Source: Chloroflexi bacterium RBG_19FT_COMBO_48_23
GTDB lineage: Bacteria; Chloroflexota; Dehalococcoidia; GIF9; UBA5620
Assembly (NCBI GenBank): GCA_001795315.1
Contig: MGOH01000067.1
Coordinates: forward strand, 2,015-7,872
DNA length: 5,858 nt
Direction of reading: 5' to 3'
Every line of letters begins with the position of its first letter. The stretch's first letter is position 1. This document shows positions 1 through 5,786 of this stretch, piece after piece. Below the pieces are notes generated by a model. It searched no databases. It saw nothing but the letters and a program-made list of their open reading frames with translations, and was not told the DNA's origin. A program made the translations under genes and the position numbers.

Positions 1-1161
1 AACTCGGTTAAAGAATTCGCCAAGCGAGGAGAATTAGCCCCATTCGTACCTCGTTACGAGGGCGATTACCGTCTCAGCGACCAGATGAACATAGATGCCC
101 TGGCTCATTACGTCAAAGCCCTGGAGATGAGGAGCAAGGGTCAGGAAATGCTGACTATCTTCGGCGGCAAGATGCCACATAATATGGCAGTCGTACCCGG
201 CGGCGTTACCGAGACCGTCACCGTAGATAAAATAGCCTCTTTCCTGTGGAGGCTGAACGAGCTGAGGGACTTTATCGACAATGTCTATATTCCCGATGTC
301 CTGGCGGTAGCTGAAGCTTATTCTGACTATTTCGAAATCGGCGCCGGCTGCGGCAACTTGCTTTCCTACGGCCTCTGGGACCTGGAAGGTGGCAATCCTG
401 ACTACACCAAGAGGAAAAGGCTCGTCAGGCAGGGAACGGTCTCAACCGACCTCAAGCCTGGAGCGCTGGAGCCCAATAAGATTATGGAGTATGTGAAGCA
501 TTCCTGGTATGCCGACTCAACTAGCGGTAAACATCCGACCCAGGGCATGACGGAGCCGCAGTATGATAAGAAAGGCGCTTACTCATGGGTGAAGGCACCG
601 CGTTATGATGGCAAAGTCTATGAGGTCGGGCCTTTAGCCGGCATGGCAGTCAGCTATGCCAACGGTGAACCAACGGTGAAGAACTTGGTTGACTCCGTTC
701 TATCTAAGTTTAATGCCGGTCCTGGGGTTTTATTCTCAGTACTCGGTCGTCATGCCGCCCGCGCCCTAATCACTAAATATGTAGCCGATTCTATGCCCGG
801 CTGGCTACTCGAACTAAAACCAGGCGAGCCGGCGTACGTAGAATATCAGATTCCCGATGAAGCCATGGGAATGGGGCTGGTTGATGGCGCCAGAGGTGCT
901 CTGGGGCATTGGATTGAGATAAAAGATAAGAAAATCGCTAATTATCAATGCGTGGTGCCAAGCACCTGGAATTTGTGCCCGAGAGATGACAAGGGACAGC
1001 CCGGGCCGGTAGAGCAAGCCCTCATCGGCACCAAGATAAAGGACGAAAACAATCCCTTTGAGATCGGGCGCATCGTCCGCTCTTTCGACCCGTGTCTGGC
1101 TTGCGCCATACATGTGATTACACCTAAGGGAAAAACTCTTGGAATATACAAAGTCAGCTGA
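1..1161 (+). CDS. hupL: [NiFe] hydrogenase large subunit, 3' part (5' end outside window)
   Basis: Large subunit of an uptake-type [NiFe] hydrogenase, which carries the Ni-Fe(CN)2CO site where H2 is split. The frame is open from base 1 and gives 386 residues before TGA. The ATG at 85 is internal, because hydrogenase-like sequence continues upstream of it. Group 1 large subunits usually have about 500-570 residues, so the N-terminal quarter with the first RxCxxC Ni-ligand pair lies outside. Visible signatures are GGKMPHNMAVVPGG (from base 163), ARGALGHW with its conserved active-site Arg (about 889-912), VPSTWNLCPRD (about 955-987) and the C-terminal DPCLACAIH (1087-1113), which gives two Ni-ligand cysteines and the terminal His. 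A 15-residue tail follows the His and is the expected cleaved propeptide. The motifs resemble group 1 respiratory enzymes more than cytosolic MvhA. The small subunit is probably upstream. Family is very secure; subgroup less so. Confidence 0.96.
   Translation, partial: NSVKEFAKRGELAPFVPRYEGDYRLSDQMNIDALAHYVKALEMRSKGQEMLTIFGGKMPHNMAVVPGGVTETVTVDKIASFLWRLNELRDFIDNVYIPDVLAVAEAYSDYFEIGAGCGNLLSYGLWDLEGGNPDYTKRKRLVRQGTVSTDLKPGALEPNKIMEYVKHSWYADSTSGKHPTQGMTEPQYDKKGAYSWVKAPRYDGKVYEVGPLAGMAVSYANGEPTVKNLVDSVLSKFNAGPGVLFSVLGRHAARALITKYVADSMPGWLLELKPGEPAYVEYQIPDEAMGMGLVDGARGALGHWIEIKDKKIANYQCVVPSTWNLCPRDDKGQPGPVEQALIGTKIKDENNPFEIGRIVRSFDPCLACAIHVITPKGKTLGIYKVS
1126..1130 (+). promoter_or_regulatory. Ribosome binding site for TTG start of the maturation protease
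   Basis: AAGGG lies inside the hydrogenase coding sequence, 8 bases before the TTG at 1139. It supports this unusual start, since no ATG or GTG occurs in frame before the conserved protease core. Confidence 0.6.
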
Positions 1162-1666
1162 GACACAAACGCTTAGCCGCAGCCCCAGAATCACAGTTCT
1201 GGGTATAGGAAATCTGCTGCTTAAAGACGAAGGTATTGGCGTCCATCTGGTTCAAAAACTAGCTGACATGGTGGACAACGCCAAAGTCAACTTAATTGAC
1301 GCTGGTACCTCTCCTGAATTTCTGTCTCTGGTAGATGGAAATCTAGATAAACTGATTATAGTCGATGCTGTCAAAGCTGGTAATGAGCCAGGTACTATAT
1401 ACCGGTTCAGTCCAGATAATCTGGATTCAGATTCGACATCACATTTCTCTCTGCATGAGATAGGAGTTTTAGACAGCCTGAAAGTCATGGCCCTGTTTGA
1501 CAGGTTGCCAAAATCTACAGTAATTATAGGTATTGAGCCCAAAACGATAGACTTCGGGCTTGACCTCTCTCCAGAAGTAGGAGAAAAGCTACCCGAAATA
1601 ATCAATTTAGTTCTCAAGGAAATAGAGGAAACCACAGCTATGGAGGTAAGAAATGATAATCTCTGA
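1139..1666 (+). CDS. hupD: Hydrogenase maturation endopeptidase (HyaD/HybD/HycI family)
   Basis: Nickel-dependent endopeptidase that removes the C-terminal tail of the hydrogenase large subunit after Ni insertion, in the cytoplasm. The 175-residue product has the family fold signatures: ITVLGIGNLLLKDEGIGVH (residues 18-36), LIDAGTSPE (52-60), LIIVDAVKAG (72-81), SLHEIGVLD (104-112) and GIEP near residue 131. The three metal-binding residues of E. coli HybD (Glu16, Asp62, His93) correspond to Glu31, Asp76 and His106. The start is TTG at 1139. It is the only start codon in frame before the conserved core, and AAGGG at 1126-1130 lies 8 bases upstream, giving an N-terminal lead about 15 residues longer than usual. 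The gene overlaps the hydrogenase gene by 23 bases, so translation is probably coupled, and its substrate is almost certainly the upstream large subunit. Confidence 0.93.
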   Translation: MEYTKSAETQTLSRSPRITVLGIGNLLLKDEGIGVHLVQKLADMVDNAKVNLIDAGTSPEFLSLVDGNLDKLIIVDAVKAGNEPGTIYRFSPDNLDSDSTSHFSLHEIGVLDSLKVMALFDRLPKSTVIIGIEPKTIDFGLDLSPEVGEKLPEIINLVLKEIEETTAMEVRNDNL

Positions 1667-2336
1667 GTTAAAACCGTTTCCGGAAATCGTGAGTTATTTA
1701 GACGGGGACAAAAAAATCTTTATAGTCGGCTGCAAAGGTTGTGCTGAGGTCTGCCAGACCGGCGGTGAACCTCAGGTTCTGGAGATGAAGCAGAAACTGG
1801 AGCAAGAAGGCAAGACCGTCACCGGCTATTGCGTCGTCGATTTTCTCTGTGATAAAGCGCTGGTTAAGACCAGGCTGTTTCCTCATGAGGATGAGATAGA
1901 TGCCGCCGATTCCCTGCTGGTAATGACCTGCGGCATCGGAGTTCAGGCTACGGCTGCCGTGGTAAATAAACTTGCTCATCCGGCGGCCAATACCATCAAT
2001 GTCGGCGGTGCCCGCGGGGAATGGCGGGGCAGCGAGAGATGCCGCGAGTGCGGCGACTGCGTGCTGGATTTAACCGGCGGCATTTGCCCGCTGACTGCCT
2101 GCACCAAATGGCTGATTAATGGGCCTTGCGGCGGCACCAAAAACGGTAAGTGCGAGGTTGAACCCGATGTACGCGATTGCGGCTGGCACCTAATCTACGA
2201 GAGGCTGAAAAAACTAGGCCGGCTGGATAAAATGCAAGCCTTACCAATGGTCAAGAACTACAGCAAAATGCAGCCGCCAAAGAGTCTAAGGTCCACCATA
2301 ATGTGGGCACTGGAGCAACAGGAAACAAAAGTTTAG
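1653..2336 (+). CDS. metV: MetV-type Cys-rich protein, methylenetetrahydrofolate reductase C-terminal domain family
   Basis: Cysteine-rich partner of MetF that in acetogens forms part of the methylenetetrahydrofolate reductase complex and relays electrons to the MetF flavin. The 227-residue product contains 14 cysteines: a CxxCxxxC cluster at 27/30/34, Cys60 and Cys66, Cys93 in the TCGIG stretch, then CRECGDC (130/133/136), Cys145, Cys150, the NGPCGG motif (Cys159), Cys167 and Cys176. The NGPCGG segment followed by further cysteines is characteristic of the MTHFR C-terminal (zinc/iron-sulfur) domain family. ATG at 1653 is preceded by GGAGG at 1642-1646, which lies within the end of the protease gene. 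The two genes overlap by 14 bases. metF follows after 26 bases, matching the metVF order known from acetogens such as Moorella. No transmembrane segment is evident, so it is probably cytoplasmic. Which metals bind cannot be told from sequence alone. Confidence 0.9.
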   Translation: MIISELKPFPEIVSYLDGDKKIFIVGCKGCAEVCQTGGEPQVLEMKQKLEQEGKTVTGYCVVDFLCDKALVKTRLFPHEDEIDAADSLLVMTCGIGVQATAAVVNKLAHPAANTINVGGARGEWRGSERCRECGDCVLDLTGGICPLTACTKWLINGPCGGTKNGKCEVEPDVRDCGWHLIYERLKKLGRLDKMQALPMVKNYSKMQPPKSLRSTIMWALEQQETKV

Positions 2337-2345
2337 CTATCCTTG

Positions 2346-2353
2346 AAGGAGGT
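2346..2353 (+). promoter_or_regulatory. Strong Shine-Dalgarno site fixing the metF start
   Basis: AAGGAGGT, a near-perfect anti-16S match, lies 9 bases before ATG 2363. It decides against the upstream in-frame GTG at 2303, which lies inside metV and has no comparable site. Confidence 0.85.
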
Positions 2354-2362
2354 AACCATAAT

Positions 2363-3229
2363 ATGAGTCTGCGTGAAAAACTTCAGAACGGCAAGTTCGC
2401 GGTCACCGCTGAAATCGGCCCAGCTAAAGGTACAGACATCCACGAGTTCAATGAAAATGCCGATTTACTTAAAGGCAGAGTGGATGCGGTGAACTGCACC
2501 GACCAGCAGAGCGCTGTTATGAGGCTGGGTTCACTGGTTGCTTGCCATTTGCTTAAACAAAAAGGCATCGAGCCGGTGTTTCAGATGACCTGCCGAGACC
2601 GAAACCGTATCGCACTCCAGTCTGACCTGCTCAGTGCTTACGTTATGGGCGTTGAGAATGTTCTCTGCCTCACCGGAGATTATGTCACTTTAGGAGACCA
2701 TCCTGACGCCAAACCTGTCTTCGACCTCGACTCCGTTTCCTTACTTTATGCCGCCCGAAAACTGGAACAGGGCAAAGACTTAGCTGACAAGGAGCTAAAA
2801 GGCACACCCAAGTTCTTTCTCGGCGCCTGTGTTACTCCCGGGGCCGACCCTGTCGAACCACAGCTCATCAAAATGGAGAGAAAGGTAAAGGCCGGCGCCC
2901 AGTTCTTCCAAACACAGGCCATCTACGAGCCCAAAACTTTCGAAGCCTTTATGAAAGAAGCTAAGAAATTCGGCGTGCCAGTCCTGGCCGGTATAGTGGT
3001 GCTCAGGTCAGCAGCTATGGCCAAATTCATGAATAAGAACGTAGCCGGCATACATGTCCCGGATGCACTTATTGACGAGATGGACAAAGCCGAGAATAAA
3101 TTGCAGAAGGGCATAGAGATAGCTGCCCGCCTCATCAATGAGACGAAGGGCATGTGCCAGGGCACCCATATCATGGCTATCGGCCTGGAATCCAAAGTAC
3201 CAGCAATTCTCGATGCCGCTAAGCTGTAG
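2363..3229 (+). CDS. metF: 5,10-Methylenetetrahydrofolate reductase (MetF family)
   Basis: Flavoprotein that reduces 5,10-methylene-tetrahydrofolate to 5-methyl-tetrahydrofolate, feeding methionine synthesis and, in Wood-Ljungdahl organisms, the methyl branch to acetyl-CoA. From ATG 2363 it is 288 residues, the usual size of a bacterial MetF TIM barrel. Recognisable parts are FAVTAEIGPAKG (12-23), with Glu17 at the place of catalytic Glu28 of E. coli MetF, TCRDRNR (76-82), VLCLTGD (100-106), where Asp106 matches the flavin/folate Asp of the LRGD motif, and FFQTQ (about residues 178-182 by estimate), matching the folate-contacting Gln region. It starts 26 bases after metV. Pairing with a separate MetV suggests an acetogen-type enzyme whose electron donor may be ferredoxin, another iron-sulfur protein or NADH through extra subunits not seen here. 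Family assignment is secure; electron donor and in vivo direction are inference. Confidence 0.95.
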   Translation: MSLREKLQNGKFAVTAEIGPAKGTDIHEFNENADLLKGRVDAVNCTDQQSAVMRLGSLVACHLLKQKGIEPVFQMTCRDRNRIALQSDLLSAYVMGVENVLCLTGDYVTLGDHPDAKPVFDLDSVSLLYAARKLEQGKDLADKELKGTPKFFLGACVTPGADPVEPQLIKMERKVKAGAQFFQTQAIYEPKTFEAFMKEAKKFGVPVLAGIVVLRSAAMAKFMNKNVAGIHVPDALIDEMDKAENKLQKGIEIAARLINETKGMCQGTHIMAIGLESKVPAILDAAKL

Positions 3230-3249
3230 AACTGGATAAGGGGGTAGGT

Positions 3250-4032
3250 GTGCGAATCGTTCGCTTTGTAGCCCGGAGTAGAGCCAAATACGGCCTGCTA
3301 ACCAACAATGCCGTAAGCGGACTCCGCGGCAGCCCCTTTTCTCATCTTGAGCATCTGAGTAGCCCGTTTATACTTGATGGAAGCAACTACACACTTGATA
3401 AAGTCAGGTTGCTTTCCCCTTGCCTCCCCTCCAAGATAATTTGTCTAGGACTCAATTACCGTAGCCACATAGAGGAGATGAAACTACCTATGCCCACCAT
3501 GCCTCTCATCTTTCTCAAGCCATCCACTGCAGTCATTGGACCAAACGACAAAATAATCCTGCCCCGCGGATGGAAACGCATAGATTACGAAGGCGAGCTG
3601 GGCGTGGTTATCAGCAAGAAGGCAAAGGATGTTCCAGAAGAGGAGGCAAAAGAATATGTGTTTGGCTATACCTGCTTTAACGATGTCTCCGACCGCCATG
3701 CCCAGGCTGCTGATGGCCAGTGGACTAGAGCCAAAGGCTACGACACTTTCGCCCCGATAGGTCCATGGATAGAGACTGAAGTTAACCCGGATAACCTGAA
3801 ACTTGAAACATATCTCAACGGTGAGCTCCGCCAGTCTGCTTCCACCAGCGACCTCATCTTCGGAATATCCAGGCTTATCAGCTTTATTTCCGGCGTGATG
3901 ACGCTGCTCCCCGGCGATGTCATCGCCACAGGCACGCCGTCAGGCGTTGGCCCCATGAACCCTGATGATGTGGTCGAAGTCAGAATCGAAAACATCGGCA
4001 CGCTGAAAAATTTCGTCATCTCCCAGGAGTAG
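3250..4032 (+). CDS. Fumarylacetoacetate hydrolase (FAH) family protein
   Basis: Metal-dependent FAH-fold enzyme, probably cytoplasmic. Known members include fumarylpyruvate/acylpyruvate hydrolases, 2-hydroxyhepta-2,4-diene-1,7-dioate isomerase/decarboxylases and oxaloacetate decarboxylases; the substrate cannot be picked from sequence. The 260-residue product has a short N-terminal region (1-60) and then the catalytic domain: KIICLGLNYRSH (62-73), DYEGELGVVI (112-121), NDVSDRH (144-150), RAKGYDTFAPIGPW (160-173) and GTPSGVG (228-234). The expected Mg/Mn ligands are Glu114, Glu116 and Asp145, and Lys163 sits in the conserved RxKxxDTFxPxGP motif, so the enzyme looks intact. The GTG start at 3250 has AAGGGGG at 3238-3244 five bases before it. 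It begins 20 bases after metF, consistent with co-transcription, though its role beside one-carbon genes is not obvious. Confidence 0.93.
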   Translation: MRIVRFVARSRAKYGLLTNNAVSGLRGSPFSHLEHLSSPFILDGSNYTLDKVRLLSPCLPSKIICLGLNYRSHIEEMKLPMPTMPLIFLKPSTAVIGPNDKIILPRGWKRIDYEGELGVVISKKAKDVPEEEAKEYVFGYTCFNDVSDRHAQAADGQWTRAKGYDTFAPIGPWIETEVNPDNLKLETYLNGELRQSASTSDLIFGISRLISFISGVMTLLPGDVIATGTPSGVGPMNPDDVVEVRIENIGTLKNFVISQE

Positions 4033-4092
4033 CAAACTTAAGTCGTATCTCGTAATAAGACATCTTGCAGCAATCTTCATCCTACTTAGACA

Positions 4093-4121
4093 TTGACAGT
4101 TACCCGCCTCCGTGCTAATCT
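4093..4121 (+). promoter_or_regulatory. Candidate sigma70-type promoter for the CDP-alcohol phosphatidyltransferase gene
   Basis: A perfect -35 TTGACA (4093-4098) and a -10 TAATCT (4116-4121) are separated by exactly 17 bases, with an extended -10 TG at 4113-4114. The -10 matches consensus at only 3 of 6 bases, but the TGn extension compensates. The predicted transcription start near 4128 leaves a leader of about 24 bases containing GGAG at 4139-4142. The site lies in the 119-base gap after the FAH-family gene, where a new transcription unit would be expected. Confidence 0.55.
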
Positions 4122-4151
4122 GCTTTACAAAAGCACCCGGAGAATGGTCTT

Positions 4152-4775
4152 TTGCCCGTGCCACTGAGCGAAATGAATAACTCTGCCGAGCAGACATTAT
4201 CGTGGGGCTTTAACACTCCCAATGCTGTGACTATAGTGCGTGTCGTTTTGGCTATAGTCATCGCCTGGCTCTTACTTCAGGGAGGAGCAACAGAAATCCT
4301 GCTGGCCGGCATTCTGCTTATCGTTGGCTGGACCACTGACGGTCTGGATGGCCTCCTCGCCCGTAGAATGGGGCAATCAACCCTAGCCGGTGCCCTTTTC
4401 GATCTAGTCGCCGACCGCATGCTCATGACCCCCACCCTAATTCTGGCAATAGCTGGGGGACTATGGTCACGCACAGCCGGTCTGATGCCCTTCAATCCTT
4501 ACCCCTACGCAATAACTGTAGTCGCCGCAGACCTCACAGTGCTGGCAGGTGTGTTTACTTTTATTTGGAAGCGGCGGAGTCGTGCAATTCCGTTTCCTGC
4601 TCCCACCCTGATAGCCAGGATTACCTACTCGATTCAGATGCCAACTCTCGTGGTAGGCATTCTTGGCGTGGGTCCAGACATACTACTTGCTGCCCTGATG
4701 TACCTCACAATTATCTCCACCCTGGTCGCATCGTACTCCTACCTTAAGAAAGGGGGCTACGTTTTTACCTGCTGA
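4152..4775 (+). CDS. CDP-alcohol phosphatidyltransferase family membrane protein (PgsA-like)
   Basis: Integral membrane enzyme that transfers a phosphatidyl group from CDP-diacylglycerol to an alcohol; with glycerol-3-phosphate as acceptor it would be phosphatidylglycerophosphate synthase. The complete family signature D-x2-DG-x2-AR-x8-G-x3-D-x3-D is present: Asp63, Asp66-Gly67, Ala70-Arg71, Gly80, Asp84, Asp88. The segment NTPNAVTIVR (21-30) before the first membrane helix resembles the start of PgsA proteins. Hydrophobic stretches near residues 27-43, 47-60, 92-104, 118-138, 163-175 and 177-196 suggest about six membrane helices, as usual for the family. The product has 207 residues from TTG 4152, which has GGAG nine bases upstream. 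ATG 4173 is an alternative start giving 200 residues and would lose no conserved part. The acceptor alcohol is not determinable here, so pgsA is only the closest guess. Confidence 0.9.
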   Translation: MPVPLSEMNNSAEQTLSWGFNTPNAVTIVRVVLAIVIAWLLLQGGATEILLAGILLIVGWTTDGLDGLLARRMGQSTLAGALFDLVADRMLMTPTLILAIAGGLWSRTAGLMPFNPYPYAITVVAADLTVLAGVFTFIWKRRSRAIPFPAPTLIARITYSIQMPTLVVGILGVGPDILLAALMYLTIISTLVASYSYLKKGGYVFTC

Positions 4776-4781
4776 GCCCCC
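4752..4781 (+). terminator. G/C-rich inverted repeat straddling the stop codon; possible weak terminator
   Basis: GGGGGCT (4752-4758) and AGCCCCC (4775-4781) form a perfect 7-base-pair stem with a 16-base loop; the TGA stop at 4773-4775 lies at its right edge. The downstream bases (ACTTCCTTGATTG) are only mildly T-rich, so an intrinsic terminator is uncertain. An mRNA 3' stabilising or attenuating hairpin is equally possible. Confidence 0.35.
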
Positions 4782-4826
4782 ACTTCCTTGATTGCCTCTT
4801 CAAACCAGCATTAAACACTCCAATCC

Positions 4827-4835
4827 TGATATACT
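4827..4835 (+). promoter_or_regulatory. Candidate extended -10 promoter for the thymidylate synthase gene
   Basis: TGATATACT combines an extended -10 TGn with TATACT, 5 of 6 matches to TATAAT. No good -35 lies at the proper distance (AGCATT at 4807-4812), but extended -10 promoters can act without one. The predicted start near 4842 gives a leader of about 34 bases with the ribosome binding site at 4865-4870. Confidence 0.45.
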
Positions 4836-4864
4836 TATCTTTGGACAACAAACCACGGATGGCT

Positions 4865-4870
4865 GGAGGT
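4865..4870 (+). promoter_or_regulatory. Ribosome binding site fixing the thymidylate synthase start
   Basis: GGAGGT lies five bases before ATG 4876. It favours this start over the upstream in-frame TTG at 4792, which has no clear site and would add 28 residues without resemblance to the family. Confidence 0.8.
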
Positions 4871-4875
4871 ATGAT

Positions 4876-5526
4876 ATGAACTTAACAACAATTGAGGCAT
4901 ACACTATTGGAGATGCCTGGTTCCAGTGCCTTGAGAAGGCTCTTCTGGAAGGAAGGACATATCGTATTGAACAAGGTAGTTTTGAGGGCACTCATCGGAA
5001 AGAGATACCTCTCGTCTCAATTATAATCCGCACTCCCAATGTGAGACCGTTAAGACCTGATGTACCTATGGGAGTGCCGTCACCTACAACAGACGAAGTT
5101 ATCGAAGAATACATGTCATATCTTATGACTGCCACCAAGCAGGAGAACGAAGAATACACTTACGGAGAAGACCTGGCTGCACAGATTGATGAGGTAATCA
5201 AGCGCTATAAGCAAGGTTTTGACACCAACCAGATGTGCATGACGGTTGGTAACCGCAATAGCATTTACCTCAAAGACCCTCCTTGCCTGAGGCTGGTGGA
5301 CACTCGCATTCAGGATGGCCATCTCAATTTCGTTCTCTACTTCAGGAGCTGGGATTTATGGGGTGGTTTCCCCACGAACATGGGCGGCTTGCAGCTCTTA
5401 AAAGAGCATATGGCTAAAGAGATTGGAGTAGATGACGGTTGCCTGATCGCCTTCAGCAAAGGGCTTCATCTGTATGAACACTGCTGGGACCTGGCCAAGA
5501 TGGTTTTGCACATGCCACTGGAATGA
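4876..5526 (+). CDS. thyA: Thymidylate synthase, short archaeal-type (TysY-like)
   Basis: Converts dUMP and 5,10-methylene-tetrahydrofolate to dTMP and dihydrofolate in the cytoplasm. From ATG 4876 it is 216 residues, well below the roughly 264 of E. coli ThyA but close to the short methanogen-type synthases. Catalytic landmarks can be placed: PPC with nucleophile Cys137, then FRSWD (156-160) matching the QRSCD phosphate/pyrimidine motif (Arg157, Ser158, Asp160), GGFPTN ending at Asn168 for the LPFN asparagine, and GLHLY (196-200) whose His198 and Tyr200 match the dUMP-sugar contacts. EYTYGEDL (93-100) resembles the YG motif preceding the catalytic half. The N-terminal third is divergent. The gene follows the phosphatidyltransferase by 100 bases and probably has its own promoter. 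A dCMP/dUMP hydroxymethylase of the same fold is a less likely alternative. Confidence 0.85.
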   Translation: MNLTTIEAYTIGDAWFQCLEKALLEGRTYRIEQGSFEGTHRKEIPLVSIIIRTPNVRPLRPDVPMGVPSPTTDEVIEEYMSYLMTATKQENEEYTYGEDLAAQIDEVIKRYKQGFDTNQMCMTVGNRNSIYLKDPPCLRLVDTRIQDGHLNFVLYFRSWDLWGGFPTNMGGLQLLKEHMAKEIGVDDGCLIAFSKGLHLYEHCWDLAKMVLHMPLE

Positions 5527-5684
5527 ACGGTCTAATGCCACGACAAATCCCGCACTTCTTTTCCGTCTGACCTCTGCTGCTGACCTCCCCAATATTCCAC
5601 CATGCCTCCGACACTGCGTAAAAGCAATTAAGAATCGACTATCCAAACTCCACGTATTCAAGCAGGCATAACTTCCACAAAGCC

Positions 5685-5699
5685 TGGCAAACTCTGCCA
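5685..5699. repeat. Short inverted repeat TGGCA-N5-TGCCA
   Basis: TGGCA (5685-5689) and TGCCA (5695-5699) are a perfect 5-base inverted repeat with a five-base loop, AACTC. It may be a small hairpin or a protein-binding site. No T-tract follows, so it is not a good terminator, and it is short enough to arise by chance. Confidence 0.3.
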
Positions 5700-5706
5700 A
5701 ACACTC

Positions 5707-5728
5707 ACTTAGTATGGAAGTACTAAGT
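5707..5728. repeat. Perfect 8+8 base palindrome, possible operator
   Basis: ACTTAGTA (5707-5714) and its exact reverse complement TACTAAGT (5721-5728) are separated by TGGAAG. A third half-site, ACTAAGT, occurs at 5809-5815 in the same orientation as the right arm. The A/T-rich dyad with a 22-base footprint about 107 bases before the start at 5835 suits binding by a dimeric regulator. No T-tract follows, so a terminator is unlikely. Confidence 0.5.
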
Positions 5729-5786
5729 CATCCTAGCTCAAAAGTATATAGCCATATTAGCCAGAAAGTTTATAGACGCCAGAGCA

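Noticed and set aside
1087..1113. Possible [NiFeSe] enzyme with selenocysteine in the Ni site
   Set aside because: Both ligand codons at 1093 and 1102 are ordinary cysteine codons (TGT, TGC), not TGA.
1..1161. Group 3 (MvhA-type) cytosolic hydrogenase
   Set aside because: This would suit the MetVF neighbours, but GGKMPH, VPSTWN and the long C-terminal motif region resemble group 1; kept only as a question for the full-length sequence.
814..1194. Minus-strand frame of 126 codons opposite the hydrogenase
   Set aside because: The + strand here encodes highly conserved hydrogenase motifs, so the opposite frame is a by-product.
2303..2362. Longer metF start at GTG 2303
   Set aside because: It lies within metV, has no ribosome binding site and adds 20 residues unlike MetF; ATG 2363 has AAGGAGGT nine bases upstream.
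4033..4092. Terminator after the FAH gene
   Set aside because: Only CTTAAG and weak imperfect pairings are visible, with no G/C stem followed by a T-tract.
4792..4875. Longer thymidylate synthase start at TTG 4792
   Set aside because: It lacks a ribosome binding site and adds 28 residues of no family character; it would also include the candidate promoter. ATG 4876 has GGAGGT five bases upstream.
5568..5587. Direct repeat TGACCTC, possible repeat array
   Set aside because: There are only two 7-base copies six bases apart, with no further units; likely chance.
5474..5671. Plus-strand frame of 65 codons running past the thymidylate synthase stop
   Set aside because: It begins inside the synthase gene in another frame, with no ribosome binding site of note and low-complexity composition.
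5398..5700. Minus-strand frame of 100 codons
   Set aside because: It overlaps the conserved C-terminal part of the thymidylate synthase for more than a third of its length, lacks recognisable family motifs, and looks like a shadow frame.
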